Positions 27,714-36,162 of a DNA stretch of 64,000 nt are shown piece by piece (the stretch's first letter is position 1; every line of letters starts with the position of its first letter). Below the pieces are notes generated by a model. That model saw only the letters and a program-made list of their open reading frames with translations. It did not search any database and was not told the origin of the DNA. A program made the translations under genes and the position numbers. Source of the DNA: Stutzerimonas stutzeri (lineage in GTDB: Bacteria > Pseudomonadota > Gammaproteobacteria > Pseudomonadales > Pseudomonadaceae); NCBI RefSeq assembly GCF_000590475.1, contig NZ_CP007441.1, positions 4,283,027-4,347,026 of the forward strand, in the 5' to 3' direction.

Positions 27714-28116
27714 GCGTGTTCCTTCCGTTGCAAATCCGATCTGGCCGACAGGGCCGTTGACGGCCGCCTTGATCCGCTGCCGGCGGCTCAGCATCTCGGC
27801 GCCAATATAGGCAGAGCAGGTTATGGGGCCGTCTTGGCCACCGCAACGTGACGCCTTCGCCAGTGTGACCGAGTCGATCAGCCAATCTGCCTCTTCTAAG
27901 CGGTACAAGCCTGACATGACGGCACTGCCTTGCTTGCCGCCGCCACTCCCTTCGATCCACCTCTCTGCGGTCTCCCTCCACCGAGGCTGTGCATTCCACG
28001 GTAACCAGTCGTCGGTTAGCCGACCGCGTCTCTGTGATGGAAAACAGCGCTGGAGGGCCTTGGTTCGCCCGCTGGCGAAGCTCGTCGCCATGGGAGCCGG
28101 ATCCTACGAACCAAAA

Positions 28117-28126
28117 ATGTATACAA
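28117..28126. promoter_or_regulatory. Palindrome ATGTATACAA, candidate operator 1
   Basis: Fits the pattern (A/T)TGT(A/C)TACA(A/T), like operators of FadR/VanR-type GntR regulators (TTGTATACAA). Its partner lies 34 bp downstream centre to centre, both before the NCS2 permease gene. Confidence 0.4.
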
Positions 28127-28150
28127 ATAAGTAGCCAATAAAGAATTTAA

Positions 28151-28160
28151 TTGTCTACAT
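28151..28160. promoter_or_regulatory. Palindrome TTGTCTACAT, candidate operator 2
   Basis: Second site of the pair before the NCS2 permease, 37 bp upstream of the ATG and within the likely promoter region. No regulator gene lies adjacent in this window. Confidence 0.4.
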
Positions 28161-28196
28161 TGATCGCACAAGAACAACTGCGAGAAAGGGATCACC

Positions 28197-29735
28197 ATGA
28201 CAGCCTCATCCGCAAAAACGTCACCTGAGAACCGCCCGGAAGACGAAAATCTAGGTATCGGTGCCAATCTGGCCTACGGTCTGCAGCATGTGCTCACCAT
28301 GTACGGTGGCATCGTTGCCGTACCGCTGATCGTGGGCCAGGCTGCCGGACTGTCTCCGGCGGACATTGGCCTGCTGATCGCCGCTTCTCTGTTCGCCGGT
28401 GGCCTTGCCACGCTGTTGCAAACCCTCGGCCTGCCGTTTTTCGGCTGTCAGTTGCCGCTGGTGCAGGGCGTCTCCTTTGCCGGGGTGGCGACCATCATTG
28501 CAATCATTGGCAGCGAGGGCGCTGGCGGAATGCCCGCCGTGCTCGGCGCGGTGATCGCCGCTTCGCTGATCGGCCTGTTGATCACGCCCGTATTCTCGCG
28601 GATCACCAAATTCTTTCCACCCTTGGTGACGGGCATCGTCATCACTACGATCGGTCTGACGCTCATGCCGGTCGCAGCGCGATGGGCCATGGGTGGCAAC
28701 AGCCAGTCGCCGACTTTTGGCAGCGTGGCCAATATCGGTCTGGCAGCCGTCACTCTCTGCACCGTGCTGTTATTAAGCAAGCTGGGCAGCGCCAGCATCT
28801 CGCGCCTGTCGATCCTTCTGGCAATGGTGATCGGCACTGTCATTGCGGTGTTCTGCGGCATGGCGGATTTTTCGCAGGTGCTCGACGGCCCGCTCGTGGC
28901 CATGCCGCAACTGCTGCACTTCGGCATGCCTGAGTTCCACGTCGCGGCGATTCTGTCGATGCTGATCGTGATCATCGTCACCCTGGTGGAAACCTCAGCG
29001 GACATCCTCGCGGTGGGCGAAATCATCGGCACTCGGGTCGACTCCAAGCGCCTCGGCAACGGTCTGCGGGCGGATATGATTTCCAGCAGCCTGGCGCCGC
29101 TGTTCGGCTCATTCACCCAGAGCGCGTTCGCGCAGAACGTGGGCCTGGTCGCGGTGACCGGCGTGAAGAGCCGCTACGTGGTCGCGTTCGCCGGTCTGAT
29201 ACTGGTGACACTCGGCCTGCTTCCGGTCATGGGTCGACTGGTTGCGGCCGTGCCAACGGCGGTACTCGGTGGCGCGGGAGTGGTGCTGTTCGGCACGGTG
29301 GCGGCCAGTGGCATCCGCACCCTGGCGCAGGTCGACTATCGCAACAACATGAACCTGATCATCGTCGCCACTTCGATCGGCTTCGGCATGATCCCGATCG
29401 CGGCGCCTTCCTTCTACCACCAGTTCCCGGCCTGGTTCGAGACGATTTTTCACTCAGGCATCAGCTCGGCCGCGATCATGGCGATACTGCTGAATCTGCT
29501 GTTCAACCACCTGACAGTCGGCAACTCGGATCAGCAATCGGTCTTCGCCGCGGCCAACGAACGAACCCTGCGTTTCCAGGATATCGCTGCCCTCAACCAC
29601 GGCGACCATTTCCACGACGGCAAGCTGTATGACGTGGACGGCAACGAGGTGCAAGTAGTGGGCGCCGAAGACCACGGCGCCCCCACCCAGCCACCACAGG
29701 CCAAGGTGAAGGAATCCGTACCTACAGCTGAATAG
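28197..29735 (+). CDS. NCS2 xanthine/uric acid permease
   Basis: A 512-aa nucleobase:cation symporter-2 with about 14 hydrophobic segments. The family signature region includes QLPLVQGVSFAGV (TM3), the TM8 acidic residue in VETSADILAVGEI and TM10 FAQNVGLVAVTGVKSRYV. The last two read more like uric acid/xanthine carriers (UapA/UacT side) than like XanQ. Substrate is inferred. The ATG has a strong site (AGAAAGGGA). The C-terminal tail is soluble and charged. It is followed by a hairpin terminator. A second, different NCS2 gene stands 0.6 kb downstream. Confidence 0.88.
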   Translation: MTASSAKTSPENRPEDENLGIGANLAYGLQHVLTMYGGIVAVPLIVGQAAGLSPADIGLLIAASLFAGGLATLLQTLGLPFFGCQLPLVQGVSFAGVATIIAIIGSEGAGGMPAVLGAVIAASLIGLLITPVFSRITKFFPPLVTGIVITTIGLTLMPVAARWAMGGNSQSPTFGSVANIGLAAVTLCTVLLLSKLGSASISRLSILLAMVIGTVIAVFCGMADFSQVLDGPLVAMPQLLHFGMPEFHVAAILSMLIVIIVTLVETSADILAVGEIIGTRVDSKRLGNGLRADMISSSLAPLFGSFTQSAFAQNVGLVAVTGVKSRYVVAFAGLILVTLGLLPVMGRLVAAVPTAVLGGAGVVLFGTVAASGIRTLAQVDYRNNMNLIIVATSIGFGMIPIAAPSFYHQFPAWFETIFHSGISSAAIMAILLNLLFNHLTVGNSDQQSVFAAANERTLRFQDIAALNHGDHFHDGKLYDVDGNEVQVVGAEDHGAPTQPPQAKVKESVPTAE

Positions 29736-29761
29736 CGCCGCGGTAAGGTCAGCAATGAAAT

Positions 29762-29797
29762 ATTGATGCTCGCCTCACCGAGGCAGGCATCAATTTC
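29762..29797 (+). terminator. Hairpin terminator after the first NCS2 gene
   Basis: An 8-bp outer stem (29762-29769 and 29787-29794) and a 5-bp inner stem (29772-29776 and 29780-29784) form one long hairpin followed by TTTCTTC, 27 bp past the stop. Confidence 0.75.
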
Positions 29798-29828
29798 TTC
29801 AGGTCTGTTTTCGATATTGTTGGATCAG

Positions 29829-30188
29829 CTATTTTTCCAATAGCTGGCGCAGTTCTTCCCTGGATTCGTCCAGCTTGCGTTCACGCCTTTCGACCTTCTG
29901 CGGCTCACCATCCTCCAAAGCTTCGCGCAGATCGGCTTCACGCTCGCTGATTTCTTCCCGCACCTCGTCTATATCATCCTGTCGTTCGGCCTGCAGACCC
30001 TCGTTGGTGCAGTGGGTCCGGACCTTGTCCAATGCGGTTTCGAGACCGCGAATCTGTCCGGCGTTACCGTTATCGCGCGCGTGGTCAAGCTGACGGCGAA
30101 TGTTCGCTTCCTTTCCGGCACAGCTTTCCTGGGCGTGAGCCAATCCAGTGGTGAACATCAGCAATACCATTGCGACAGCAGTTTTCAT
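29829..30188 (-). CDS. DUF1090 family periplasmic protein
   Basis: A 119-aa exported protein like E. coli YqjC. The signal peptide (VAMVLLMFTTGLAHAQ) precedes CAGKEANIRRQLDHA with a conserved Cys, a second Cys in RTHCTNEGL, and a long charged helix (about residues 60-117; Glu/Arg-rich, coiled-coil-like). Two cysteines may form one disulfide. Function is unknown. It is transcribed from the minus strand between the two purine permease genes, without an evident link to them. Confidence 0.85.
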   Translation of the reverse strand: MKTAVAMVLLMFTTGLAHAQESCAGKEANIRRQLDHARDNGNAGQIRGLETALDKVRTHCTNEGLQAERQDDIDEVREEISEREADLREALEDGEPQKVERRERKLDESREELRQLLEK

Positions 30189-30280
30189 TCAAAGCACCTT
30201 TCGATTGAGCTCCGGTAATTGTAGTGGACGTGTGGAAAGCTCAAGCGCACACCGAAGCCCGACGAGCTACGCGCGCTGCG

Positions 30281-30310
30281 TTGTCCGCATGGCATTGCGC
30301 CCCGTAGAAT
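30281..30310 (+). promoter_or_regulatory. Candidate sigma-70 promoter of the second NCS2 gene
   Basis: TTGTCC (30281-30286) and TAGAAT (30305-30310) are 18 bp apart and end 27 bp before the chosen ATG. Confidence 0.55.
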
Positions 30311-30337
30311 CGCGCCCTTTCGCCTGGAAGGATGGCC

Positions 30338-31726
30338 ATGAGCGCTCTCGGCAACAGAACCGCCTCTGAAATATCGGACGAACTCGTCTACGGACTCAAT
30401 TCCCGCCCACGCCCATGGATCGCCTTTCTTGCCGCGCTACAACATCTGCTGGCTATCATCGTGCCCATCGTCACGCCCGGCTTGCTGATCTGCCAAGCCA
30501 TCGGCGTCTCGCCCCGCGACACCAACATTATCGTCTCCATGTCACTGGTGATCTCCGGCATCGCTACCTTTCTCCAGTGCAAGCGGTTCGGCCCGCTCGG
30601 CGCCGGGTTGCTGATCGTGCAGGGCACCAGCTTCAACTTCGTCGGTCCGCTGATCGCCGGCGGCGTGCTGCTGGTCAAGCAAGGCACGCCAGTGGAGACG
30701 GTGATGGCGGCGATCTTCGGCGTGGTAATCGCCGGCTCCTTCATCGAAATGGGCGTCTCGCGCGTGCTGCCCTTCATCAAGCGGCTAATCACCCCGCTGG
30801 TGACCGGCATCGTGGTACTGATGATCGGGCTGACGCTGATCAAGGTCGGCCTGATCAGCATGGGCGGCGGCTACGCGGCCATGGGCGACGGTAGCTTTGC
30901 CAGCCGCGAGAACCTGCTGCTGTCCGGCGTGGTGCTGGCGGCGATCATCGTGCTCAACCGCTTGCCGGTGGTGTGGCTGCGCAGCTGCGCGATCATCATC
31001 GCGCTGGCCATCGGTTATGCGCTGGCCGCCTACCTGGGCCGGCTGAACTTCGCCGGCATGCACGAGGCCGCACTGTTCCAGGTGCCGATGCCGCTGCACT
31101 TCGGCCTGAGCTTTTCCTGGAGCCTGTTCATTCCGATGGTGGTCATTTACCTGGTCACCTCGCTGGAAGCCATTGGCGACATCACCGCCACCAGCAAACT
31201 ATCGGGCCAGCCGGTCGAGGGCCCGCTGTGGATACAGCGCATCAAGGGCGGCGTGCTGGTCAACGGCGCCAACTCATTGCTGGCGGGCCTGTTCAATACC
31301 TTTCCCAGTTCTGTGTTCGCGCAGAACAACGGCATCATTCAGCTGACCGGCATCGCCAGCCGCTACGTCGGGATGTGGATCGCCGCCATGCTGGTGGTGC
31401 TCGGGCTGTTCCCGGCAGTCGCTGGGGTGCTGCAGGCGGTACCAGAGCCTGTACTCGGCGGCGCCGCCCTGGTGATGTTCGGCGCGGTGGCAGCGGCGGG
31501 TATCAATATCCTTGCAGGCATACAGCTGGACCGCCGCGCGCTGCTGATCATCTCGGTTTCGCTGGCGCTGGGCCTGGGCTTTTCTCAGGTACCGGAGTTC
31601 CTGGCGAACCTGCCGATGGCACTGCGCAACGTGCTCGAATCTGGTGTGGCCACCGGAGGCATCTGCGCCCTGCTGATGAACTGGTTCCTGCCCGAGTCGC
31701 CCGCAAGCGCAGAGCAGGTTACCTGA
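30338..31726 (+). CDS. NCS2 xanthine permease, XanP/XanQ type
   Basis: A 462-aa NCS2 transporter resembling the E. coli XanP/XanQ branch. Key segments are LIVQGTSFNFVGPL (TM3), SLEAIGDITATSKLSGQPV (TM8 with the conserved Glu), FPSSVFAQNNGIIQLTG (TM10 with Asn) and ASRYVG. It imports xanthine with protons, as inferred from the family. The start at 30338 is preferred over the ATG at 30332 because GGAAGG stands 7 nt before it. The stop abuts the stop of the convergent oxidoreductase gene with no base between. Confidence 0.9.
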   Translation: MSALGNRTASEISDELVYGLNSRPRPWIAFLAALQHLLAIIVPIVTPGLLICQAIGVSPRDTNIIVSMSLVISGIATFLQCKRFGPLGAGLLIVQGTSFNFVGPLIAGGVLLVKQGTPVETVMAAIFGVVIAGSFIEMGVSRVLPFIKRLITPLVTGIVVLMIGLTLIKVGLISMGGGYAAMGDGSFASRENLLLSGVVLAAIIVLNRLPVVWLRSCAIIIALAIGYALAAYLGRLNFAGMHEAALFQVPMPLHFGLSFSWSLFIPMVVIYLVTSLEAIGDITATSKLSGQPVEGPLWIQRIKGGVLVNGANSLLAGLFNTFPSSVFAQNNGIIQLTGIASRYVGMWIAAMLVVLGLFPAVAGVLQAVPEPVLGGAALVMFGAVAAAGINILAGIQLDRRALLIISVSLALGLGFSQVPEFLANLPMALRNVLESGVATGGICALLMNWFLPESPASAEQVT

Positions 31727-32845
31727 TCAACCGGCGCGCGCGTCCTGAGCGAGGCGCAGGCAGACCTCATCGGCAATCGCCAGGGCCGCGGTGAGTCCAG
31801 GCGATTCGATGCCGAACAGATTCACCAGCCCGGCGATGCCATGCTCGGCAGGCCCGTCGATGCGGAAGTCCGCAGCTGCTTCATCCGGACCGCTGATCTT
31901 CGGGCGAATGCCAGTGTAGGCCGGCTGCAGCGCGCCATCGGGCAACCCCGGCCAGTAACGGCGGATCGCGGCGTAAAAACCGCCTGCGCGGCTTTCGTTC
32001 ATTGTGTAATCGAGGCTGTCGACCCACTCGACATCTGGACCGAAACGCGCCTGACCGCCAAGATCCAGGGTCAGGTGCACGCCCAGCCCGCCGGGCTCGG
32101 GCAGCGGATAGACCAGATGCCGAAACGGCGTGGAGGTCGCCAGACTGAAATAGCTGCCCTTGGCGAAATAGCGCGGCGGCACCGACTTGGCGGCCAGGCC
32201 GCGTGTGTAGCCCGCGATCCAAGGCGCCGCATGCCCGGCGCAGTTGATCACGCACGTGGCGAGCAGGGCCATGGGCTCGTCCCCGCCGACATCGACCCGC
32301 AACCCGGTGGCCGTCGCCTCGATTGCCGAGACCGGTGCACGCAACGCCAGCAGCGCACCCGCGGTTTGCGCATCGCCCTGGAGCGCCAGCATCAACGCAT
32401 GGCTGTGGACGATACCGGTACTCGGCGACAGCAGCCCGGCAACGGCGTTGAGCTGCGGCTCCAAGACTTTTATCTGGTCCACATCGAGGCGCTGCAGGTC
32501 ATGGACCCCGTTGGCCTGGGCGTGGGCCTGCAGCTGATCGAGACCGGCCAGCTGCGATTCGTCGGTGGCGACGATCAGCTTGCCACAGCGCCGATACGGC
32601 ACCCCGTGACTTTCGCAGAAGGCGTACAGCGCGTCCCGTCCGGCCACGCACAGGCGCGCCTTCAACGAACCTTGCGGATAATAAATGCCGGCATGGATGA
32701 CCTCGCTGTTGCGCGAACTGGTGCCCGAGCCGATGGCCGACTCGGCTTCCAACACCAGCACTTCGCGCCCTGCCAGCGCCATGGCGCGCGCAACGGCGAG
32801 CCCCACCACTCCAGCACCGATGACAACGCAATCGACCCGCTCCAT
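31727..32845 (-). CDS. LhgO-like FAD-dependent oxidoreductase
   Basis: A 372-aa DAO-family flavoprotein. It shows the dinucleotide motif VIGAGVVGLAVARAMA at the N-terminus, the signature SSRNSEVIHAGIYYPQGS, a region HLTLDLGGQARFGPDVEW and the C-terminal GIESPGLTAALAIA, all typical of L-2-hydroxyglutarate oxidase/dehydrogenase relatives. It probably oxidises a 2-hydroxy acid and passes electrons to the quinone pool. Exact substrate is inferred only. Its neighbours give no pathway link. Confidence 0.85.
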   Translation of the reverse strand: MERVDCVVIGAGVVGLAVARAMALAGREVLVLEAESAIGSGTSSRNSEVIHAGIYYPQGSLKARLCVAGRDALYAFCESHGVPYRRCGKLIVATDESQLAGLDQLQAHAQANGVHDLQRLDVDQIKVLEPQLNAVAGLLSPSTGIVHSHALMLALQGDAQTAGALLALRAPVSAIEATATGLRVDVGGDEPMALLATCVINCAGHAAPWIAGYTRGLAAKSVPPRYFAKGSYFSLATSTPFRHLVYPLPEPGGLGVHLTLDLGGQARFGPDVEWVDSLDYTMNESRAGGFYAAIRRYWPGLPDGALQPAYTGIRPKISGPDEAAADFRIDGPAEHGIAGLVNLFGIESPGLTAALAIADEVCLRLAQDARAG

Positions 32846-32953
32846 TCACTCATTCCTCTTCGTTCGGCGGCCGCCAGCCTGCCGCAATATCGAACCGCAG
32901 CCAAGTCTCGGTTGCCTTAACCTCTAACCGTCCTCGAAATGACTGGAGTCAGC

Positions 32954-33409
32954 ATGCGCATCGGCGTCATCTCCGACACTCACGGCCTACTGAGGCCCGA
33001 AGCGATCGCCGCGTTGCAAGGCTGCGAACGGATCATCCATGCCGGTGACATCGGCAAACCCGATGTGCTGGACGGTCTGCGCGAGCTGGCGCAGCTCGAT
33101 GTGATTCGCGGCAACGTGGACAGCGGCGAATGGGCCTCGGCAATTGCGGAGCACCTCGACCTGAACATTGGCGGGCTGCGCATCCACATCACACACGACG
33201 CCAAGACGATGAAGATCGACCCCGTCGCCGAGCGTGTCGACGTGGTCATCGCCGGACATTCGCATCAGCCGAAGATCGAGCAGGTCGACGGCGTGCTCTA
33301 CCTCAACCCGGGCAGCGCCGGCCGCCGCCGCTTCACGTTGCCAATCAGCCTGGCGCTGCTGGATATCGAAGACGGCCAGCCACGTGCGCAGCTGGTCACG
33401 CTGGGCTGA
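32954..33409 (+). CDS. YfcE/MJ0936-type metallophosphoesterase
   Basis: A 151-aa calcineurin-like phosphoesterase. Metal ligands appear in order: ISDTHG, HAGDIG, GNVDSG, ITHD and GHSHQP; the end LNPGSAGRRRF is also typical. Members hydrolyse phosphodiesters in vitro with manganese. The start at 32954 has GGAGTC just upstream and removes five residues from the longer frame. It ends 6 bp before the end of the convergent YitT gene. Confidence 0.9.
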   Translation: MRIGVISDTHGLLRPEAIAALQGCERIIHAGDIGKPDVLDGLRELAQLDVIRGNVDSGEWASAIAEHLDLNIGGLRIHITHDAKTMKIDPVAERVDVVIAGHSHQPKIEQVDGVLYLNPGSAGRRRFTLPISLALLDIEDGQPRAQLVTLG

Positions 33410-33415
33410 AGGAAC

Positions 33416-34093
33416 TTAGCTGACGCCCATATAACGATCGGCGCGATGATTGATCGCCAGCACCAGATTCAACGCCACGGCGCCGAGCACCGACAGCGCG
33501 ACCTTTTCCGGCGGCACGATGAACACGGCCGCGAGCACGATCAACGCATCGATGCCCATTTGAAAGGTGCCGGCGCGCAGGCCCATGCGCTCCTGCAGGA
33601 ACAGCGCCAGGATGTTCACCCCACCGAGGCTGGCCTTGTGGCGGAACAACATCAGCAGCCCGACGCCCATGGCGAAGCCGCCGAACAGTGCGGCGTAGTA
33701 GATGTTCAACTCGGCGAAACGGATCCAACTCGGCGTCAGTTCAGCCAGCAGCGACACCAGCCCCACCGCAATGACAGTGCGCAGCGTGAAGCTCCAGCCC
33801 ATGCGCCAGATCGCTAGGAGGTAGAACGGGATGTTCAGGGTGAAGAAAACCAGCCCGAAGGGCCAGCCGGCGAAGTACTTGAGCAGAAAGGCCAGCCCGA
33901 CCGTGCCGCCGGTCAGCAACCCCGCGTGGCTGTAGAAGGCGATCCCCAGGGCCACCATGGCGGTCCCCAGCAGCAGCGCCAGTGCATCCTCCCAGAGCGG
34001 GTGGCGGACGAAAATGGCGGCAATGCGTTCAGCCGGTTCGGCATCAGCGTGCTCGGCTGCGGCCTGCGCCGCGCCCGGTCTCTGGTCCTGCAT
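33416..34093 (-). CDS. YitT/DUF161 family membrane protein
   Basis: A 225-aa protein with about five to six hydrophobic spans after a polar N-terminus of about 35 residues. Recognisable family pieces are TGGTVGLAFLLKYFAGWPFG and GGFAMGVGLLMLFRHKASLG, the latter resembling GxGxGLxxRxxxSxGG of the family. The C-terminal DUF2179 domain of longer YitT proteins is absent. Transport function is suspected for the family, but no substrate is known. It shares direction with folA, 93 bp downstream of it. Confidence 0.82.
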   Translation of the reverse strand: MQDQRPGAAQAAAEHADAEPAERIAAIFVRHPLWEDALALLLGTAMVALGIAFYSHAGLLTGGTVGLAFLLKYFAGWPFGLVFFTLNIPFYLLAIWRMGWSFTLRTVIAVGLVSLLAELTPSWIRFAELNIYYAALFGGFAMGVGLLMLFRHKASLGGVNILALFLQERMGLRAGTFQMGIDALIVLAAVFIVPPEKVALSVLGAVALNLVLAINHRADRYMGVS

Positions 34094-34186
34094 GAAAACT
34101 GTCTCGTGGCGATCGGATGGAAAGCATAGGGCGTGGCGCCAGACGATGAGTTGGCGCCAGTCAAGGACGGTGTGGACGAATCCGGC

Positions 34187-34702
34187 TCAGCGGCGCTGCC
34201 AGGTCTCGAACCGGTAAGCCGGGGCGGCGCCCTCGGCCGGGTGCGGCTGGCTGTCGGTGCGCTCCCATTCGGCCTCGTCATAAGCCGGGAAATAGGCATC
34301 GCCCTCAGGATTCGCTTCGATGCGGGTGAGGTACAGGCGCTGTGCCTGGGGCAGCGCCTGCGCGTAGAGCTGCGCACCACCGATCAGCATCAGCTCGTCG
34401 ACGCCCTGCTCGCGCGCCCATTGCTCGGCGCGAGCCAGCGCGGCGTCCAGGCTGGTAAAGGTTTCAGCTCCCTCGAGTTGCAAGTCGGGCTGTCGGCTGA
34501 CTACCAGATTCAACCGCCCCGGCAGCGGACGACCGAGGGAATCCCAGGTCTTGCGACCCATGATGATCGGCTTGCCAAGGGTTGTGGCCTTGAAGTGTTT
34601 GAGGTCAGCCGGCAGGTGCCAGGGCATCTTGTTGTCGAGGCCGATGACGCGGTTGTCCGCTAGGGCCGCGATCATGGCGAGGGGAAGTGAGGTTTGATTC
34701 AT
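34187..34702 (-). CDS. folA: Dihydrofolate reductase
   Basis: A 171-aa FolA of normal length. It reduces dihydrofolate with NADPH. Motifs: MIAALADNRVIGLDNKMPWH (substrate and cofactor loop), ADLKHFKATTLGKPIIMGRK, SLGRPLPGRLN and MLIGGAQLYAQAL. The catalytic acid is Asp in HLPADLKHF. It is divergent from glpQ, and its order with ilvD and glpQ agrees with Pseudomonas gene order. Confidence 0.97.
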   Translation of the reverse strand: MNQTSLPLAMIAALADNRVIGLDNKMPWHLPADLKHFKATTLGKPIIMGRKTWDSLGRPLPGRLNLVVSRQPDLQLEGAETFTSLDAALARAEQWAREQGVDELMLIGGAQLYAQALPQAQRLYLTRIEANPEGDAYFPAYDEAEWERTDSQPHPAEGAAPAYRFETWQRR

Positions 34703-34792
34703 GGCGGCGAGAATAACAGAGCGTCCCCGGAGCAGTCAGCGCCGCCAGATACACGTCAACATCGTCGAACGGTCATCTTCGCTTTACCAAAA

Positions 34793-34819
34793 CGTCAGGT
34801 TGTCGTCACTCTCACGTTT
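34793..34819 (+). promoter_or_regulatory. Weak PhoB-box-like repeats before glpQ
   Basis: GTCA at 34794, GTCA at 34805 and GTTT at 34816 repeat with exact 11-bp spacing, as in PhoB boxes (CTGTCAT-N4). Only the GTCA core of each 7-bp unit matches. They lie about 40 bp before the chosen glpQ start. Confidence 0.35.
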
Positions 34820-34855
34820 CAGGCTTACCGCTCCCCTTCCATGGAGATGCCGACG

Positions 34856-35971
34856 ATGGCCCACCACAGCCGCCTTACCCTGCGCCAGCTGTTTACCACC
34901 TGTAGCCTGCTGCTACCGATCGCCGCGTTTGCCGCCACGCCCGACGCCTCGGTCGCGGCCAAGTATGGACGCGATGAGCCCCATCCGTTGGTCATCGCCC
35001 ACCGCGGCGCCAGCGGTTACGTACCCGAGCACACCCTGGCCTCCTATGCGCTCGCCATCCTGCAGGGTGCCGACTATGTCGAGCCGGACCTCGTCATGAC
35101 CCGCGACGGCGAGCTGGTCGCCCGTCACGACAACGAGCTGGGGCTGACCACCGATGTTTCGCAACACCCTGAGTTTGCTGACCGCAAGCGCACCCAGATG
35201 GTCGATGGCGTCAGCCTGACCGGTTGGTTCAGCGAGGATTTCACCCTGGCCGAGCTGAAGACCCTGCGCGCCATCGAGCGCATCCCGGACATCCGCCCCG
35301 GTAATTCCCGTCTCGACCAGAGCCTGGAAATCCCGACGCTGCAGGAGATCATCGATCTGGTCAAAACCCTGCAGCTGAGCGAACGCCGCCGCATCGGTCT
35401 GTACGCCGAAACCAAGCATCCGACCCATTTCCAGCAGATCGGCCTGGCCATGGAAAAGCCGCTGGTGCGCACGCTGCACCGTAACGGCTATGCCGGTCGC
35501 AGCGCACCGGTGTATATCCAGTCGTTCGAAATCGACAACCTGAAAACCCTCAGCCGCCTGACGCAGTTGCGGTTGGTGCAGCTGTTCGGCGGCGGGCAAC
35601 CGTACGACCAACAGGTGCGAGGCAGCGACCTGAACTACGCACAGATGGCCACAGCCGAGGGGCTACGCGCGATCTCGCGCTATGCGGCGGGCGTCGGCCC
35701 GGAAAAAAGCTACATCATTCCGCGCGATGCCAACGGCAACCTTGGCCAACCCACCGATTTCGTGGCGAACGCCCATGCGGCGGGGCTGAAAGTGCATCCC
35801 TATACCTTCCGCGCCGAGAATGCCTTCCTGCCGACCGACCTGCGCAAGGGCGACTCGCCCTCCGACCGCGGCAACATCGAGGCCGACATCCGCGCCTACC
35901 TGGACGCCGGGATCGACGGGTTGTTCATCGATCAGCCGGACATTGCCGTGCGCCTGCGTGCAAATAAATAA
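34856..35971 (+). CDS. glpQ: Periplasmic glycerophosphodiester phosphodiesterase
   Basis: A 371-aa GlpQ-type enzyme. A signal peptide (LFTTCSLLLPIAAFAA) is followed by the catalytic HRGASGYVPEHTLASY (about residue 49) and EPDLVMTRDGELVARHD with the metal-binding Glu, Asp and His; FIDQPD lies at the C-terminus. It releases glycerol-3-phosphate from glycerophosphodiesters for uptake. ATG codons exist at 34841, 34847 and 34856; the last has GGAG about 9 nt upstream and gives the best signal peptide. It may be PhoB-regulated (see the repeats upstream). Confidence 0.93.
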   Translation: MAHHSRLTLRQLFTTCSLLLPIAAFAATPDASVAAKYGRDEPHPLVIAHRGASGYVPEHTLASYALAILQGADYVEPDLVMTRDGELVARHDNELGLTTDVSQHPEFADRKRTQMVDGVSLTGWFSEDFTLAELKTLRAIERIPDIRPGNSRLDQSLEIPTLQEIIDLVKTLQLSERRRIGLYAETKHPTHFQQIGLAMEKPLVRTLHRNGYAGRSAPVYIQSFEIDNLKTLSRLTQLRLVQLFGGGQPYDQQVRGSDLNYAQMATAEGLRAISRYAAGVGPEKSYIIPRDANGNLGQPTDFVANAHAAGLKVHPYTFRAENAFLPTDLRKGDSPSDRGNIEADIRAYLDAGIDGLFIDQPDIAVRLRANK

Positions 35972-36162
35972 GGGATAGGCGATCCGAGCTTCAAGACATC
36001 GTTGCACAGATTGTTCGACGAGGCCGAGAGCCTGGAAGGAGACGCGGTCGCACAGCAAGTCTAATGCTGGAACCGCGTCGCTAACCGGGCACCGCTGGCT
36101 CGGTCAACCCGGGGTGAGCGAACGGGCAAACGCCGCTGTGAAAGCCCTCGAGGAGCGGCTGA

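Larger units (their letters stand above)
27714..28196. other. Divergent intergenic region before the NCS2 gene
   Basis: About 480 bp between divergent genes. The half nearer 28.1 kb is AT-rich compared with its surroundings and carries two similar palindromes (described separately). The remaining part codes for nothing I can support. Confidence 0.6.

Noticed and set aside
27714..28091. N-terminal extension of the DUF4153 protein
   Set aside because: No hydrophobic or family content; the start at 27713 has a good ribosome binding site.
30973..31794. 273-aa frame within the second NCS2 gene
   Set aside because: Arg/Gly-rich out-of-frame shadow of a membrane protein gene.
35992..36064. Short coding-like tail after glpQ (TSLHRLFDEAESLEGDAV)
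   Set aside because: Looks protein-like but is about 22 codons, has no start or ribosome binding site, and matches nothing I know.
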